Source: a virus. Taken from it: DNA of 20,762 bases. The DNA lies in IMG/VR virus record IMGVR_UViG_3300017739_000153, positions 1 to 20,762 of that record; one strand, 5' to 3'. The position numbers and the translations under genes were made by a program. The notes below the pieces were generated by a model. It did not search any database. It had not been told where the DNA came from and saw only the letters and a list, made by a program, of their open reading frames with translations. Below, piece by piece: positions 1-6,616 of this stretch; position 1 is the stretch's first letter, and every line of letters begins with the position of its first letter.

Positions 1-2287
1 CAGTATTATACTGTGTATTAGTTGATAATGTAGTATAAATTTGATTAGTAGTTCCACTAACAACAGACAAATACCACCCACCGACTGTGTTAGCAACACC
101 ACCTATTGTATAGGTTGTGCTATCGTATTGGATCGGTGATCCAGTTGTGCCAGCAGCAACACCAGAGACACTAGGTCCATAAGGTGTGATGGTTGCACTT
201 TGAACTGTTGCTGAAGTTGCACCATTAGCAACCAATAAACAATTTAATTTGTCTGCTATTGCACTTGAACCAGTTCCATCCTGTCTTGCTCCGACTGTGA
301 AACCCTGTACTCGTGTTGTTGGTGGTGATGCTTCAACAGTATAACCATATAAGTATAGTCTTGTGCCTGGTATTCCACCTTGACCTGCTAGTGCAGCGTT
401 GATTGTCTTAGTTCTTTGAATATCAATGTTAACCCAGTTAACAGAAGTTTCTTCACCAAAGATTACGTTCCCGTTAACTGTTCCCGTATTGTTTACAGTT
501 AGCGTAAGAACTCTTGTATTTGTATTTACAGATCCGACTGTTGCTCCTACACCAATATTAGTTCCAGAAATTGTCATTCCTTGAATGACCCCGTTGACTG
601 ACCCGTCATTTGCTAGTGTAATAGTATTAGCACCACTTGTTCCAGTTGCAGTCGTAGAAATAACATTAAGTGACTTAGGTGGTATGATATGTGTTAATGC
701 ACCCGCCTTATCTTTTGAGAATGATTTTGCTTTAAAACCTGCTGCTCTTAATGCTGTGTTACCAAAGTTAGAGTTAGAGTTGGTAATTGACATGTCAGCA
801 CCACTCTCAGCAGTGAAGTGACCAAAGTATCCAACAGCGAACACAGAAACTGCCTGTATGAATGAGTCATTAGAACACTTGATATGCTCATGTCCCCATC
901 CCTTTCTATACTCAGCAAATCCATCTAAGTGTGCACCATCACCTGCTGTTGCTACATCATAACTACCAGTTGATGCGTTATATCTTACAAATGCTCTATC
1001 GTCTTTTTGTAGTGACAGTCCAGTAAACTGTGCTACAACCATTGATTTGAAACCAGTTGCCTTTGAACCGTTTGCGTGCATACCATTCATACCCCACACA
1101 CTTCTTAGTGATAGGTTGAATGCATAAGGTGATGCTGAGTCAACAGTATCAATCTCAGTTTTAACAGAAATGTTTGATCCGTTAGCATTACCCGAAGGTT
1201 CTGAGGGCATTTGGTAAGTGAATACGTTACCAGATGCAGATGTAACAGTGAATGAACCATTATACAATCCTACATCAGCTTCAGACTGAGGTCCTGTTGA
1301 ACCTGTGACACCAGATACATTGATGTTTACACCAACAGAGAATCCATGATCTCTTGGGTTATCAAATTCATCAACCGTGAATGCAGTTGCAGTCTGTCCA
1401 TTTCTAGTAATTTGTAGAACTCTGTATTCATCAGAGATCGGACCAACGATTCTATTTTCTTCTACCCTTGTCTGTATTTGGTCAGTTGCAGGATCACCAG
1501 ATGTATCAGGAATTGTAGCGAATGCTTTAGATACTTTTTGATAGTAAATCTCTAGGTCAGTTCTTTCAAGAATGTTAGGAACTGCAGAGTAATCTGCATT
1601 AGGAACTGTTCCATTTGTGATTAGAGTTGATAAAGTATTTAAACCATCAGCAAACTCAAAACATGTTAGTCTATGATGAGAGAACTTAGGTGGGACAGTT
1701 TCTGTACTATCAGGTTTGAAATATACACCTTCTTCTGCACCATCAAAGAATGAGAACTGCCAGAAATATGTTCCACCAGTTACTTTAAATATCGCTGTTC
1801 TTGGTGGGACTTGAGCTTCATTATTAATTCCTTTGGCAGCATATGTAGTAGGATAAGGAACATACTTAGGTATAATCTTAGTTCTTCTAAGGTCAGTTCC
1901 AACAAGTGAACAACCTCTTGGAACAATAATACCGCCCTCAACCGAGTTATATTTGTAGAGAACATTGTTAGGAGAAGTTAAGTCTAGGTTTGAGTTTGCA
2001 TCAATAGGTGCAACGTTTGTATATAAAACATCACCAGGTCTATTATCTACTTGATATTCAGCAGGGTAAAGCATGATACTGAAAGCATCAAACTCGTCAT
2101 TACTCAAACCAACTCTATATGAAAATCTTGCTACTTCTAAGAATGCTCTTTGTAAACTTTTAAATGGTCGCAAAGCAGAGTTTCCCCTATTATCAATTGC
2201 ATCAGATGCATCGAAATCATCAGGGTTAACGTATATAATACGTCCAGTTCTGGACGTAATAATATTCTTTAGTCTAGTTAGTGACAT
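1..2287 (-). CDS. Virion structural protein, beta-helix/fibre-like (3' end off window)
   Basis: An open frame runs without a stop from an ATG at 2285-2287 to the left edge, giving 762 codons and one spare base, so the C-terminus is missing. The start (MSLTRLKNIITSRTGRI) follows a weak AGATAGG ribosome site and lies 18 bases from a late promoter. The first 200 residues carry a pattern seen in right-handed beta-helix proteins: a GNSALRPFKSLQRAF stretch, then VPRGCSLVGTDLRRTKI. The rest is rich in Thr, Gly, Ala and Val with few Cys, as in long fibrous virion proteins. From memory it resembles large proteins annotated as virion structural protein in T4-like cyanophages; I know no T4 counterpart. 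It is the last of three consecutive beta-rich proteins, so a tail fibre, whisker or capsid decoration role is likely, but this is inference from composition and place. Confidence 0.8.
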   Translation of the reverse strand, partial: MSLTRLKNIITSRTGRIIYVNPDDFDASDAIDNRGNSALRPFKSLQRAFLEVARFSYRVGLSNDEFDAFSIMLYPAEYQVDNRPGDVLYTNVAPIDANSNLDLTSPNNVLYKYNSVEGGIIVPRGCSLVGTDLRRTKIIPKYVPYPTTYAAKGINNEAQVPPRTAIFKVTGGTYFWQFSFFDGAEEGVYFKPDSTETVPPKFSHHRLTCFEFADGLNTLSTLITNGTVPNADYSAVPNILERTDLEIYYQKVSKAFATIPDTSGDPATDQIQTRVEENRIVGPISDEYRVLQITRNGQTATAFTVDEFDNPRDHGFSVGVNINVSGVTGSTGPQSEADVGLYNGSFTVTSASGNVFTYQMPSEPSGNANGSNISVKTEIDTVDSASPYAFNLSLRSVWGMNGMHANGSKATGFKSMVVAQFTGLSLQKDDRAFVRYNASTGSYDVATAGDGAHLDGFAEYRKGWGHEHIKCSNDSFIQAVSVFAVGYFGHFTAESGADMSITNSNSNFGNTALRAAGFKAKSFSKDKAGALTHIIPPKSLNVISTTATGTSGANTITLANDGSVNGVIQGMTISGTNIGVGATVGSVNTNTRVLTLTVNNTGTVNGNVIFGEETSVNWVNIDIQRTKTINAALAGQGGIPGTRLYLYGYTVEASPPTTRVQGFTVGARQDGTGSSAIADKLNCLLVANGATSATVQSATITPYGPSVSGVAAGTTGSPIQYDSTTYTIGGVANTVGGWYLSVVSGTTNQIYTTLSTNTQYNT

Positions 2288-2305
2288 TACCTATCTGCTT
2301 TTTAG

Positions 2306-2313
2306 TATTTATT
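2306..2313 (-). promoter_or_regulatory. T4-type late promoter (AATAAATA)
   Basis: On the minus strand this reads AATAAATA, one base from the T4 late consensus TATAAATA that the phage gp55 sigma factor recognises. It ends 18 bases before the ATG at 2287, the same spacing class as the other late promoters in the window, and it lies in the short gap between two virion genes. Confidence 0.6.
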
Positions 2314-2317
2314 GGGA

Positions 2318-3799
2318 TTACGAACCGAATACACGAGTCGTAAGAGCTGTTGAATTATCCTCGAATCCAATCAGACTGAAGACATTGTTTTGAGTTGCAC
2401 TCTCAACAATAAGTCTCTCACCAGGACCAATAACAAGGGAAGTAATTTTCGCTACTGCGTTATTACCATTGGATACATCTTTTGAAAGATAGTTACCAAC
2501 CTCAACTGCAGTTGCTGCAACATCAATACTATTGACAGTTACAGTAGTTCTAGTTGCTGTGTTACTTACTGGTACATCTTGGAAGGTATCCGAACCAGCA
2601 AAATCTGCTGAATTAAGTCCTTTAATAAGGTATAGAGTGTTTCCACTGTAACTCCTAACAATACCATAAGGTTCAGAAGTTTGTCCTGTTACTGTATAAG
2701 TTGCTCCACCAAATGTGAATCCATCAGTAGAGTTTGTCCATGTTCCTTCTTTATCATAGATATAGATCTCATCATATGCATATGCAGTAGATGTAAGAAT
2801 TAATCTATTTGATCCACCATAACCAGAGTTAGCAGCAGTTCCAACTGTTGTTTCATAAACATAGAACTGTGCAGGTAAACTTGAGTTTGCACTAAAGTCA
2901 TACTGAATATATGCACCACCAGAACCAGCAGTTCCACTACTTGTTTTACCTGTAGTGTACTCAGTTCCATCATCAGAGTTACCAGCAGTTCCATCAGGAC
3001 CCCACTGTCCGTTGACAGTTGTAGATAGTGCAAATACCAGACCACTCATAGAGGAGTCTGATACATCAAATCTATATGCTCTGTCACCAAATACTGAAAG
3101 ATCTTGTCCACCACTACCTGCAACGTTGTCATCAATATACATGCTTTCAGTTCCACCAGAGGGAGTGAAAGTGAAATCATTTGATGCAGCTCCAACACCA
3201 CCAGATGATACAGTTGCAGTTGCACCACCAGATGCAGTAAGTGAATCACCTGCAACAATCTCTGATCCAGAACCCGCAAGGACTGTAGGACCAACATATA
3301 GTGCTACACTTCCCTGTCCAGCTATTACTCCAAATACTGTTGCTGTTGCTGTATTACCACCACTTCCTTTAACTACAGTTTGACCTACAGCAAAAGTTCC
3401 TGTAGTAGATTCAACTGTAATCTGTCTTATTGCTACACTCTTAACTGCGATAGATGTAAATGCAGGGATATAAAATGATTCAAATTTTGCTTTCTTTTCA
3501 CCGTCTGTAGATGTAAGTGCAGCTCCTGCAGTAAGACCTGCTGATAATGGAAATGGAGTTCCAAGGGCAAATCTATATCCAGTTACAATATCACCTTTAT
3601 GTAATTTGTATGCGTTTGCCGAACCATCAACAGTTACTTTCTGATCATAGTCTTTGATAGCAACATCATATGCTGCTCCTGTGCCATCATTGGCAACAGT
3701 TAGCACCGCACTTGCCGATTGTGTAATGGGTGCACCATACAGTAACGTGTTAGTAGTTCCTGCAGGTTTTGATTGTCCTAAGAGTCCTTGGTCTGCCAT
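2318..3799 (-). CDS. Virion structural protein, beta-rich (493 aa)
   Basis: The protein starts at the ATG MADQGLLGQSKPAGTTNTLL and is complete. It is built from Thr, Ser, Gly, Ala and Val with only scattered charges. It has blocks such as SGGNTATATVFGVIAGQG (about residues 145-165) and a second similar Ala/Thr/Gly block near 185-205, the low-complexity beta-sheet style of phage surface proteins. I see no enzyme motif, signal peptide or membrane segment. It begins six bases after the stop of the upstream 443-aa fibre-like gene, so the two are almost certainly co-transcribed from the late promoter at 5165-5172. Proteins of this kind are labelled virion structural protein in T4-like cyanophages. 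Its exact place in the particle cannot be read from sequence. Confidence 0.78.
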   Translation of the reverse strand: MADQGLLGQSKPAGTTNTLLYGAPITQSASAVLTVANDGTGAAYDVAIKDYDQKVTVDGSANAYKLHKGDIVTGYRFALGTPFPLSAGLTAGAALTSTDGEKKAKFESFYIPAFTSIAVKSVAIRQITVESTTGTFAVGQTVVKGSGGNTATATVFGVIAGQGSVALYVGPTVLAGSGSEIVAGDSLTASGGATATVSSGGVGAASNDFTFTPSGGTESMYIDDNVAGSGGQDLSVFGDRAYRFDVSDSSMSGLVFALSTTVNGQWGPDGTAGNSDDGTEYTTGKTSSGTAGSGGAYIQYDFSANSSLPAQFYVYETTVGTAANSGYGGSNRLILTSTAYAYDEIYIYDKEGTWTNSTDGFTFGGATYTVTGQTSEPYGIVRSYSGNTLYLIKGLNSADFAGSDTFQDVPVSNTATRTTVTVNSIDVAATAVEVGNYLSKDVSNGNNAVAKITSLVIGPGERLIVESATQNNVFSLIGFEDNSTALTTRVFGS

Positions 3800-3805
3800 T
3801 TTAAT

Positions 3806-5137
3806 TTAGAATCCTGCGTAAAAGAATTGTTGTTGTCTAGTCTGTCCTGTTAAGTTCTGTGCTCCAATACCTGCACCAAAGCTAACATCTTCTAGCGTAA
3901 CGTTTTGAGTAGAAAGCAAAGTTGCATCTGCGTCTGGAAACTTAACAGTTCTGTTACCAGTAATATTAGAAGTGTCTACTTGAACTGTGAAGGTTGCTCC
4001 ACCGCCTGAGTCAACTCGGTCAAACTTGGGATCAATAAGAGTTTTACCTCGCATTGATTGTATTGCTCTCTCAAGAACAATAACATTGTCAACACCTGAG
4101 CTATTTAGGTTATTAGTAGGTGGGAATTCTACAACATTGTTGGTTCCTGTGTTAGCATTTGACATGTCAAATGTAAACTTTTTAGTAGCATCAGTTGTAT
4201 CTGCAAGAATCAAACCTTGAATAGATTTGTTAGATAAAACCTGAGTTGAATCAGTACCTACGAGTGTGACGCTTAGATCAGGAACTGTAATAGTTCTATT
4301 AGCAGTTAATGCCGAAGTATTGACCTGTGCATAGAAAGCATTTGCTTCTGCTGTAGGTGCAAATTTTACATCAACAAACTGTTTTGATAGGGCAATTTGT
4401 TCTGACTTAGTATCTAATAGAGTAGATACTGTAGCTGTAGGTTCAGCTGTTGTAGTTACTGTGCCTGCATCTGGTAGAAAATAAGATCGTCTAGTGCTTA
4501 AAGAAGTTGCCCAGTTAAGTTGGAAAATTGCTTCTTCATTACCATCAGTTACAACAAAATTATCCTCATCAATAAGAATAGTTTTATTTCTTAGTGTTTG
4601 TTGTGTATCATCACCAACTAAGACTGTGCCATTACCAGAGGTAATAGCAGGTAATGTCATAATTCTGGTATTAGTTCCCGTTCCAATGTTACTGATTTCA
4701 AATCTTGCTTTAGGTCCTTGAGAATCCTCAAGAATAAAAGAACTGTCATCTACAACAAATTGTCCCGTTACTTTTACAGATCCCGTTCCTTTGGGTGAGA
4801 AAACAATATCAGAGTTATCTCTAGTGTCATCTACCGCAGTAACATATAAAGACGCACTTGTCGAACTATTGACAATGCGAGTCATGTACAAACCACCATC
4901 TCCAAATGACATACCGAGTTGGTCATACGCTGATTGGTAGAGACCACTGTCTCTGTCCAAATCGAAGCACAAACCAGGTGCGTCCTTTGTACCTTGTGAT
5001 ACTCCCTTAAAGAGTTGATTTACTTTTGCTTTTCTGTTGGGAATCAAAGGGTCGGATACAACCACTGGCAGAATTGCTTCTCCAGACAGGTTAGAGTCCG
5101 AAATTGTTTCCAACTGAGAAATCTTCTTAGTTCCCAC
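3806..5137 (-). CDS. Tail-fibre-like virion protein with repeated modules (443 aa)
   Basis: The start is a GTG (5135-5137); an in-frame stop lies just upstream and no ATG is available. Residues 1-45 form a KISQLETISDSNLSGEAILP head domain common at the start of phage fibre proteins. Residues about 53-88 carry the fibre signature DAPGLCFDLDRDSGLYQ followed by a GMSFGDGGLYMTRI stretch. Residues about 127-417 hold five diverged modules of 50-65 residues, each centred on a line like NRTITVPDLSVTLVGTDSTQ and ending in L-x-N-K-x-I or similar. The C-terminus FFYAGF is short and hydrophobic. This architecture is typical of trimeric tail-fibre shafts. It is transcribed with the following 493-aa gene. 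A tail fibre or short fibre subunit is the best inference; the receptor is unknown. Confidence 0.8.
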   Translation of the reverse strand: MGTKKISQLETISDSNLSGEAILPVVVSDPLIPNRKAKVNQLFKGVSQGTKDAPGLCFDLDRDSGLYQSAYDQLGMSFGDGGLYMTRIVNSSTSASLYVTAVDDTRDNSDIVFSPKGTGSVKVTGQFVVDDSSFILEDSQGPKARFEISNIGTGTNTRIMTLPAITSGNGTVLVGDDTQQTLRNKTILIDEDNFVVTDGNEEAIFQLNWATSLSTRRSYFLPDAGTVTTTAEPTATVSTLLDTKSEQIALSKQFVDVKFAPTAEANAFYAQVNTSALTANRTITVPDLSVTLVGTDSTQVLSNKSIQGLILADTTDATKKFTFDMSNANTGTNNVVEFPPTNNLNSSGVDNVIVLERAIQSMRGKTLIDPKFDRVDSGGGATFTVQVDTSNITGNRTVKFPDADATLLSTQNVTLEDVSFGAGIGAQNLTGQTRQQQFFYAGF

Positions 5138-5164
5138 GAATAATTACACTATTTCCTACAGGGT

Positions 5165-5172
5165 TATTTATA
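5165..5172 (-). promoter_or_regulatory. T4-type late promoter (TATAAATA)
   Basis: This is a perfect TATAAATA on the minus strand, 27 bases upstream of the GTG start at 5137. It overlaps the last codon and the TAA stop of the upstream 220-aa gene, so the stop codon itself is part of the promoter. Confidence 0.75.
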
Positions 5173-5830
5173 CAGATTCATCTGCTTCTTCTTCTTTAGT
5201 TTTATAAGCCCACTCATCTGTGTGACCCACTGACCACCATTTAGGTAATGTTTCAACAGCATAGTTTTGTGTGCATACTTTAAAGTCAGGTTTTTTCATA
5301 TTATCATTGTCAATCAAACTATTATCGAAGAACTGACATCTGTTATTTGGTTGTGCTGCAAACTGTCCGTTATCCAATGCAATAATGTTAAATGTCTTAT
5401 GCTCTGGATCATGTTCTGAGAAGTTTGTATCTAGAACAGAAAAGTCTGGATGTGCAGTATCAATAGTAAATTCATACTCTCCAGAGTGCATTTGTTTGTC
5501 CTTACCGAAGAACTGACATCTTCCTAGAATAGGTTTCTCAACTACAGTAATATTGTAGTCAAAGCAATCCCATAGTTCTAATACATCTAATGGTAGTTGA
5601 TTATCTACATCATAATCCTCTTTCCATACAAATGCACTGAGTGGTAACTTATCGAAAAGTGCACCATAGTCAGTTAATAATGTCTCAAAGTATAATGCTT
5701 TCGCTTGTATACTTCTCACCGAGATCCAAAGACCTGGTGTAATTTCTCCGTGACCTTTTTCAAGATCGTATAAGTACTCTTTCTTTACCCAGACTTTTCT
5801 TGGGGGCAAAGGATGCACTAAGTATGCCAT
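5168..5830 (-). CDS. Conserved-looking cyanophage protein of unknown function (220 aa)
   Basis: The protein starts MAYLVHPLPPRKVWVKKEYL and is acidic, soluble and rich in aromatic residues (many W, F and Y), with no membrane segment or signal peptide. Two similar segments, each with an R-C-Q-F-F motif (about residues 104-108 and 164-168), suggest an internal duplication; their DNA shares an exact 16-base repeat (5326-5341 and 5506-5521). The C-terminus is a charged tail (KTKEEEADESV). It has its own late promoter at 5852-5858 and lies immediately after an intrinsic terminator, so it belongs to the late, virion-associated set. I do not recognise a family or T4 equivalent and assign no function. 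Confidence 0.75.
   Translation of the reverse strand: MAYLVHPLPPRKVWVKKEYLYDLEKGHGEITPGLWISVRSIQAKALYFETLLTDYGALFDKLPLSAFVWKEDYDVDNQLPLDVLELWDCFDYNITVVEKPILGRCQFFGKDKQMHSGEYEFTIDTAHPDFSVLDTNFSEHDPEHKTFNIIALDNGQFAAQPNNRCQFFDNSLIDNDNMKKPDFKVCTQNYAVETLPKWWSVGHTDEWAYKTKEEEADESV
5326..5521. repeat. Exact 16-base direct repeat in the 220-aa gene
   Basis: The plus-strand sequence CGAAGAACTGACATCT occurs at 5326-5341 and again at 5506-5521, 180 bases apart and in the same frame, encoding the two R-C-Q-F-F motifs. It marks an internal duplication of the protein. Confidence 0.7.
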
Positions 5831-5851
5831 AACAAATTGATTACTTAATTT

Positions 5852-5858
5852 TATTTAG
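5852..5858 (-). promoter_or_regulatory. Late promoter, cyanophage variant (CTAAATA)
   Basis: The minus strand reads GTCTAAATAAAA, ending 21 bases before the ATG at 5830. CTAAATA recurs at the same distance before gp4 and gp5 and a little further before gp26, which supports it as a variant of the T4 late consensus. It follows the terminator at 5861-5892 by only two bases, so it restarts transcription for the 220-aa gene after the cassette transcript ends. Confidence 0.65.
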
Positions 5859-5860
5859 AC

Positions 5861-5892
5861 AAAAAAAGAGAAGTGCTTCCCACACACTTCTC
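5861..5892 (-). terminator. Strong intrinsic terminator
   Basis: On the minus strand an 8-bp perfect stem (GAGAAGTG with CACTTCTC, 5885-5892 and 5868-5875) encloses a 9-base loop and is followed by seven Ts (5867-5861). This is a textbook Rho-independent terminator. It closes transcripts from both sigma70-type promoters upstream (6585-6613 and 5971-5999) and insulates the late gene that follows. Confidence 0.88.
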
Positions 5893-5964
5893 GTAAAACA
5901 AACACTTACTTTTAACAAAAGGGGGCACTCTTTCTACTGAGAGATCTTTTGTACTCCCCCCACG
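5861..5964 (-). ncRNA. Candidate phage small RNA (about 100 nt)
   Basis: A sigma70-type promoter (5971-5999) is followed by about 100 bases with no credible coding frame and then a strong terminator. That is the layout of a free-standing small RNA starting near 5964 and ending in the T-run at 5861. The RNA has a 5' G-run (5956-5961) that can pair with a C-run (5921-5925), a neighbouring 7-bp ACAAAAG/CTTTTGT pairing (5946-5952 with 5915-5921) interleaved with it, and a small AGAG/CTCT hairpin (5940-5943 with 5928-5931). The two long pairings compete or form a pseudoknot. I recognise no known RNA family. The same segment is also the 3' end of the cassette mRNA. No ATG is present; a short GTG frame overlapping the terminator lacks a ribosome site. 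Confidence 0.6.
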
Positions 5965-5970
5965 TTTTAT

Positions 5971-5999
5971 AATATAACACCATTTGATCAGGATGTCAA
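5971..5999 (-). promoter_or_regulatory. Sigma70-type promoter with no gene behind it
   Basis: The minus strand reads TTGACA (5999-5994), a 17-base spacer, then TATATT (5976-5971): a perfect -35 box, a five-of-six -10 box and ideal spacing for the host housekeeping sigma factor. It lies three bases after the stop of the 27-aa ORF and points only at the candidate small RNA and its terminator. Confidence 0.75.
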
Positions 6000-6002
6000 G
6001 CT

Positions 6003-6086
6003 TTACTTTTTAAATACTCCAACTTTTGCAAGGAGGTAAATTGATAGTACAGTCCAGAAGACTACTTCTAATCCAATGTTATTCAT
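6003..6086 (-). CDS. Putative 27-aa single-pass membrane peptide
   Basis: An ATG at 6084-6086 opens a 27-codon frame ending in TAA at 6003-6005. It starts MNNIGLEVVFWTVL and ends VGVFKK. Residues about 4-23 form one uninterrupted hydrophobic segment long enough to span a membrane, with two closing lysines that would favour a cytoplasmic C-terminus. The start overlaps the stop of the preceding 73-aa gene (ATGAATAA, 8 bases shared), the usual sign of translational coupling; there is no independent strong ribosome site. It fills the space up to the next promoter exactly. No family is recognised. Its size and shape resemble small thylakoid-complex subunits or phage membrane-acting peptides, but this is only analogy. 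Confidence 0.5.
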   Translation of the reverse strand: MNNIGLEVVFWTVLSIYLLAKVGVFKK

Positions 6087-6300
6087 TGTTGTTTTTCATA
6101 AATTGTTGTTTGAATTCTTCAACCTGATCAATCACATCCTCTGATATAGGAGGACCTGATTGAGCTATTGGTGCCAATAACACTGCTCTACCATCTTCAC
6201 GTTCAATTCTCCAGACAGTTCTATTACGTTCACACATAGTAATTAAAAACTCTAAGTGCTGAGACGCTTCTTCTTCTGTGACATTGATAGGTGGATTCAT
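6079..6300 (-). CDS. Small acidic protein, weakly Phd/YefM-like (73 aa)
   Basis: The protein starts MNPPINVTEEEASQHLEFLI and ends MKNNNE. Its ATG overlaps the stop of the preceding gene by four bases (ATGA), so the two are translationally coupled. The order of elements, a short strand, then a helix carrying EEASQHLEFLITMCERNR, then a strand-turn-strand with W-R-I-E-R-E-D-G-R-A-V-L-L-A, resembles the N-terminal fold of Phd/YefM antitoxins, which bind DNA and a partner toxin. The similarity is a pattern judgement only, and the neighbouring genes do not look like known toxins. It is expressed from the cassette's sigma70 promoter, so probably early. It is best called a hypothetical protein with a possible antitoxin-like fold. 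Confidence 0.72.
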   Translation of the reverse strand: MNPPINVTEEEASQHLEFLITMCERNRTVWRIEREDGRAVLLAPIAQSGPPISEDVIDQVEEFKQQFMKNNNE

Positions 6301-6506
6301 TGCTCGGCAAAACAGTAAGTGACTAAATCGGAATCAAAATCATTGACAATCTGAGATACAGTTTCTGCAAATCCTTCAGCACCTGCTTTAGTCCATTGCC
6401 AATCAATAATGTTGTCATATCCTTCATTATCTAGGATCTTTACAGACCTACGAGAGAAATCAATGAATACATGTTCAACTTGTGTGTCCATAAGTTTCAT
6501 AATCAT
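6297..6506 (-). CDS. Small protein of unknown function, first gene of cassette (69 aa)
   Basis: The protein (MIMKLMDTQVEHVFIDFSRR at its start) is acidic and compact, with one predicted helix around KAGAEGFAETVSQIVNDF and no membrane segment or known motif. The start at 6506 is chosen because an AGGA element (6518-6521) lies 11 bases upstream; ATGs at 6500 and 6491 would be further from it. It is the first gene after a consensus sigma70 promoter, and the leader between them can fold so that part of the ribosome site is paired, suggesting control of translation. Its stop overlaps the start of the 73-aa gene. I do not recognise the family. Confidence 0.72.
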   Translation of the reverse strand: MIMKLMDTQVEHVFIDFSRRSVKILDNEGYDNIIDWQWTKAGAEGFAETVSQIVNDFDSDLVTYCFAEQ

Positions 6507-6510
6507 TTAA

Positions 6511-6565
6511 GGTAGATTCCTATAGCCGCTTATGCTGAACCTACCAAAGGGCATAACCGCAGCCA
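6511..6565 (-). promoter_or_regulatory. Structured 5' leader with interleaved helices
   Basis: Two long pairings can form in the minus-strand RNA: 6551-6565 with 6523-6535 (6 bp, a two-base bulge, then 7 bp) and 6537-6545 with 6511-6519 (9 bp). They interleave, as in an H-type pseudoknot. Three positions pair only as G-U in the minus-strand RNA and would be A-C mismatches on the plus strand, which points to a minus-strand structure. The 3-base connector (6520-6522) is too short to span the full 13-bp stem, so the helices must form partially or as alternatives. The second helix covers part of the AGGA ribosome site and ends four bases before the ATG. Not matched to any riboswitch class I know. 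Confidence 0.6.
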
Positions 6566-6584
6566 GTATTTCTCTGACAAATTT

Positions 6585-6613
6585 ATTATAGTGTATCCGA
6601 GGTCAACTGTCAA
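6585..6613 (-). promoter_or_regulatory. Consensus sigma70 promoter of the small-gene cassette
   Basis: The minus strand carries TTGACA (6613-6608), a 17-base spacer and TATAAT (6590-6585), a perfect match to the bacterial housekeeping consensus. The predicted start near 6578 gives a leader of about 72 bases before the ATG at 6506. The -35 box begins only three bases after the gp5 stop. T4-like cyanophages use such promoters for early genes, so the cassette should be expressed early although it is surrounded by late genes. Confidence 0.88.
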
Positions 6614-6616
6614 GGA

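Noticed and set aside
2955-3383. 142-codon plus-strand open frame
   Set aside because: A Pro/Ser-rich shadow of the Gly/Ala/Thr-rich 493-aa protein, with no start signal.
3797-3809. CTAAATT as a late promoter for the 493-aa gene
   Set aside because: It is one mismatch from the variant motif and only a few bases from the ATG, too close to act for this gene.
5880-5958. 25-codon GTG-started frame inside the candidate small RNA
   Set aside because: No ribosome site; it reads through the terminator stem and late promoter, so coding is unlikely.
6511-6565. tRNA or tmRNA-like fold
   Set aside because: Helices interleave and there is no cloverleaf, anticodon arm or CCA-like end.
6511-6565. Glutamine-II (downstream-peptide/glnA) riboswitch
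   Set aside because: The size and position before a short ORF fit, but the conserved core of that class is not present.
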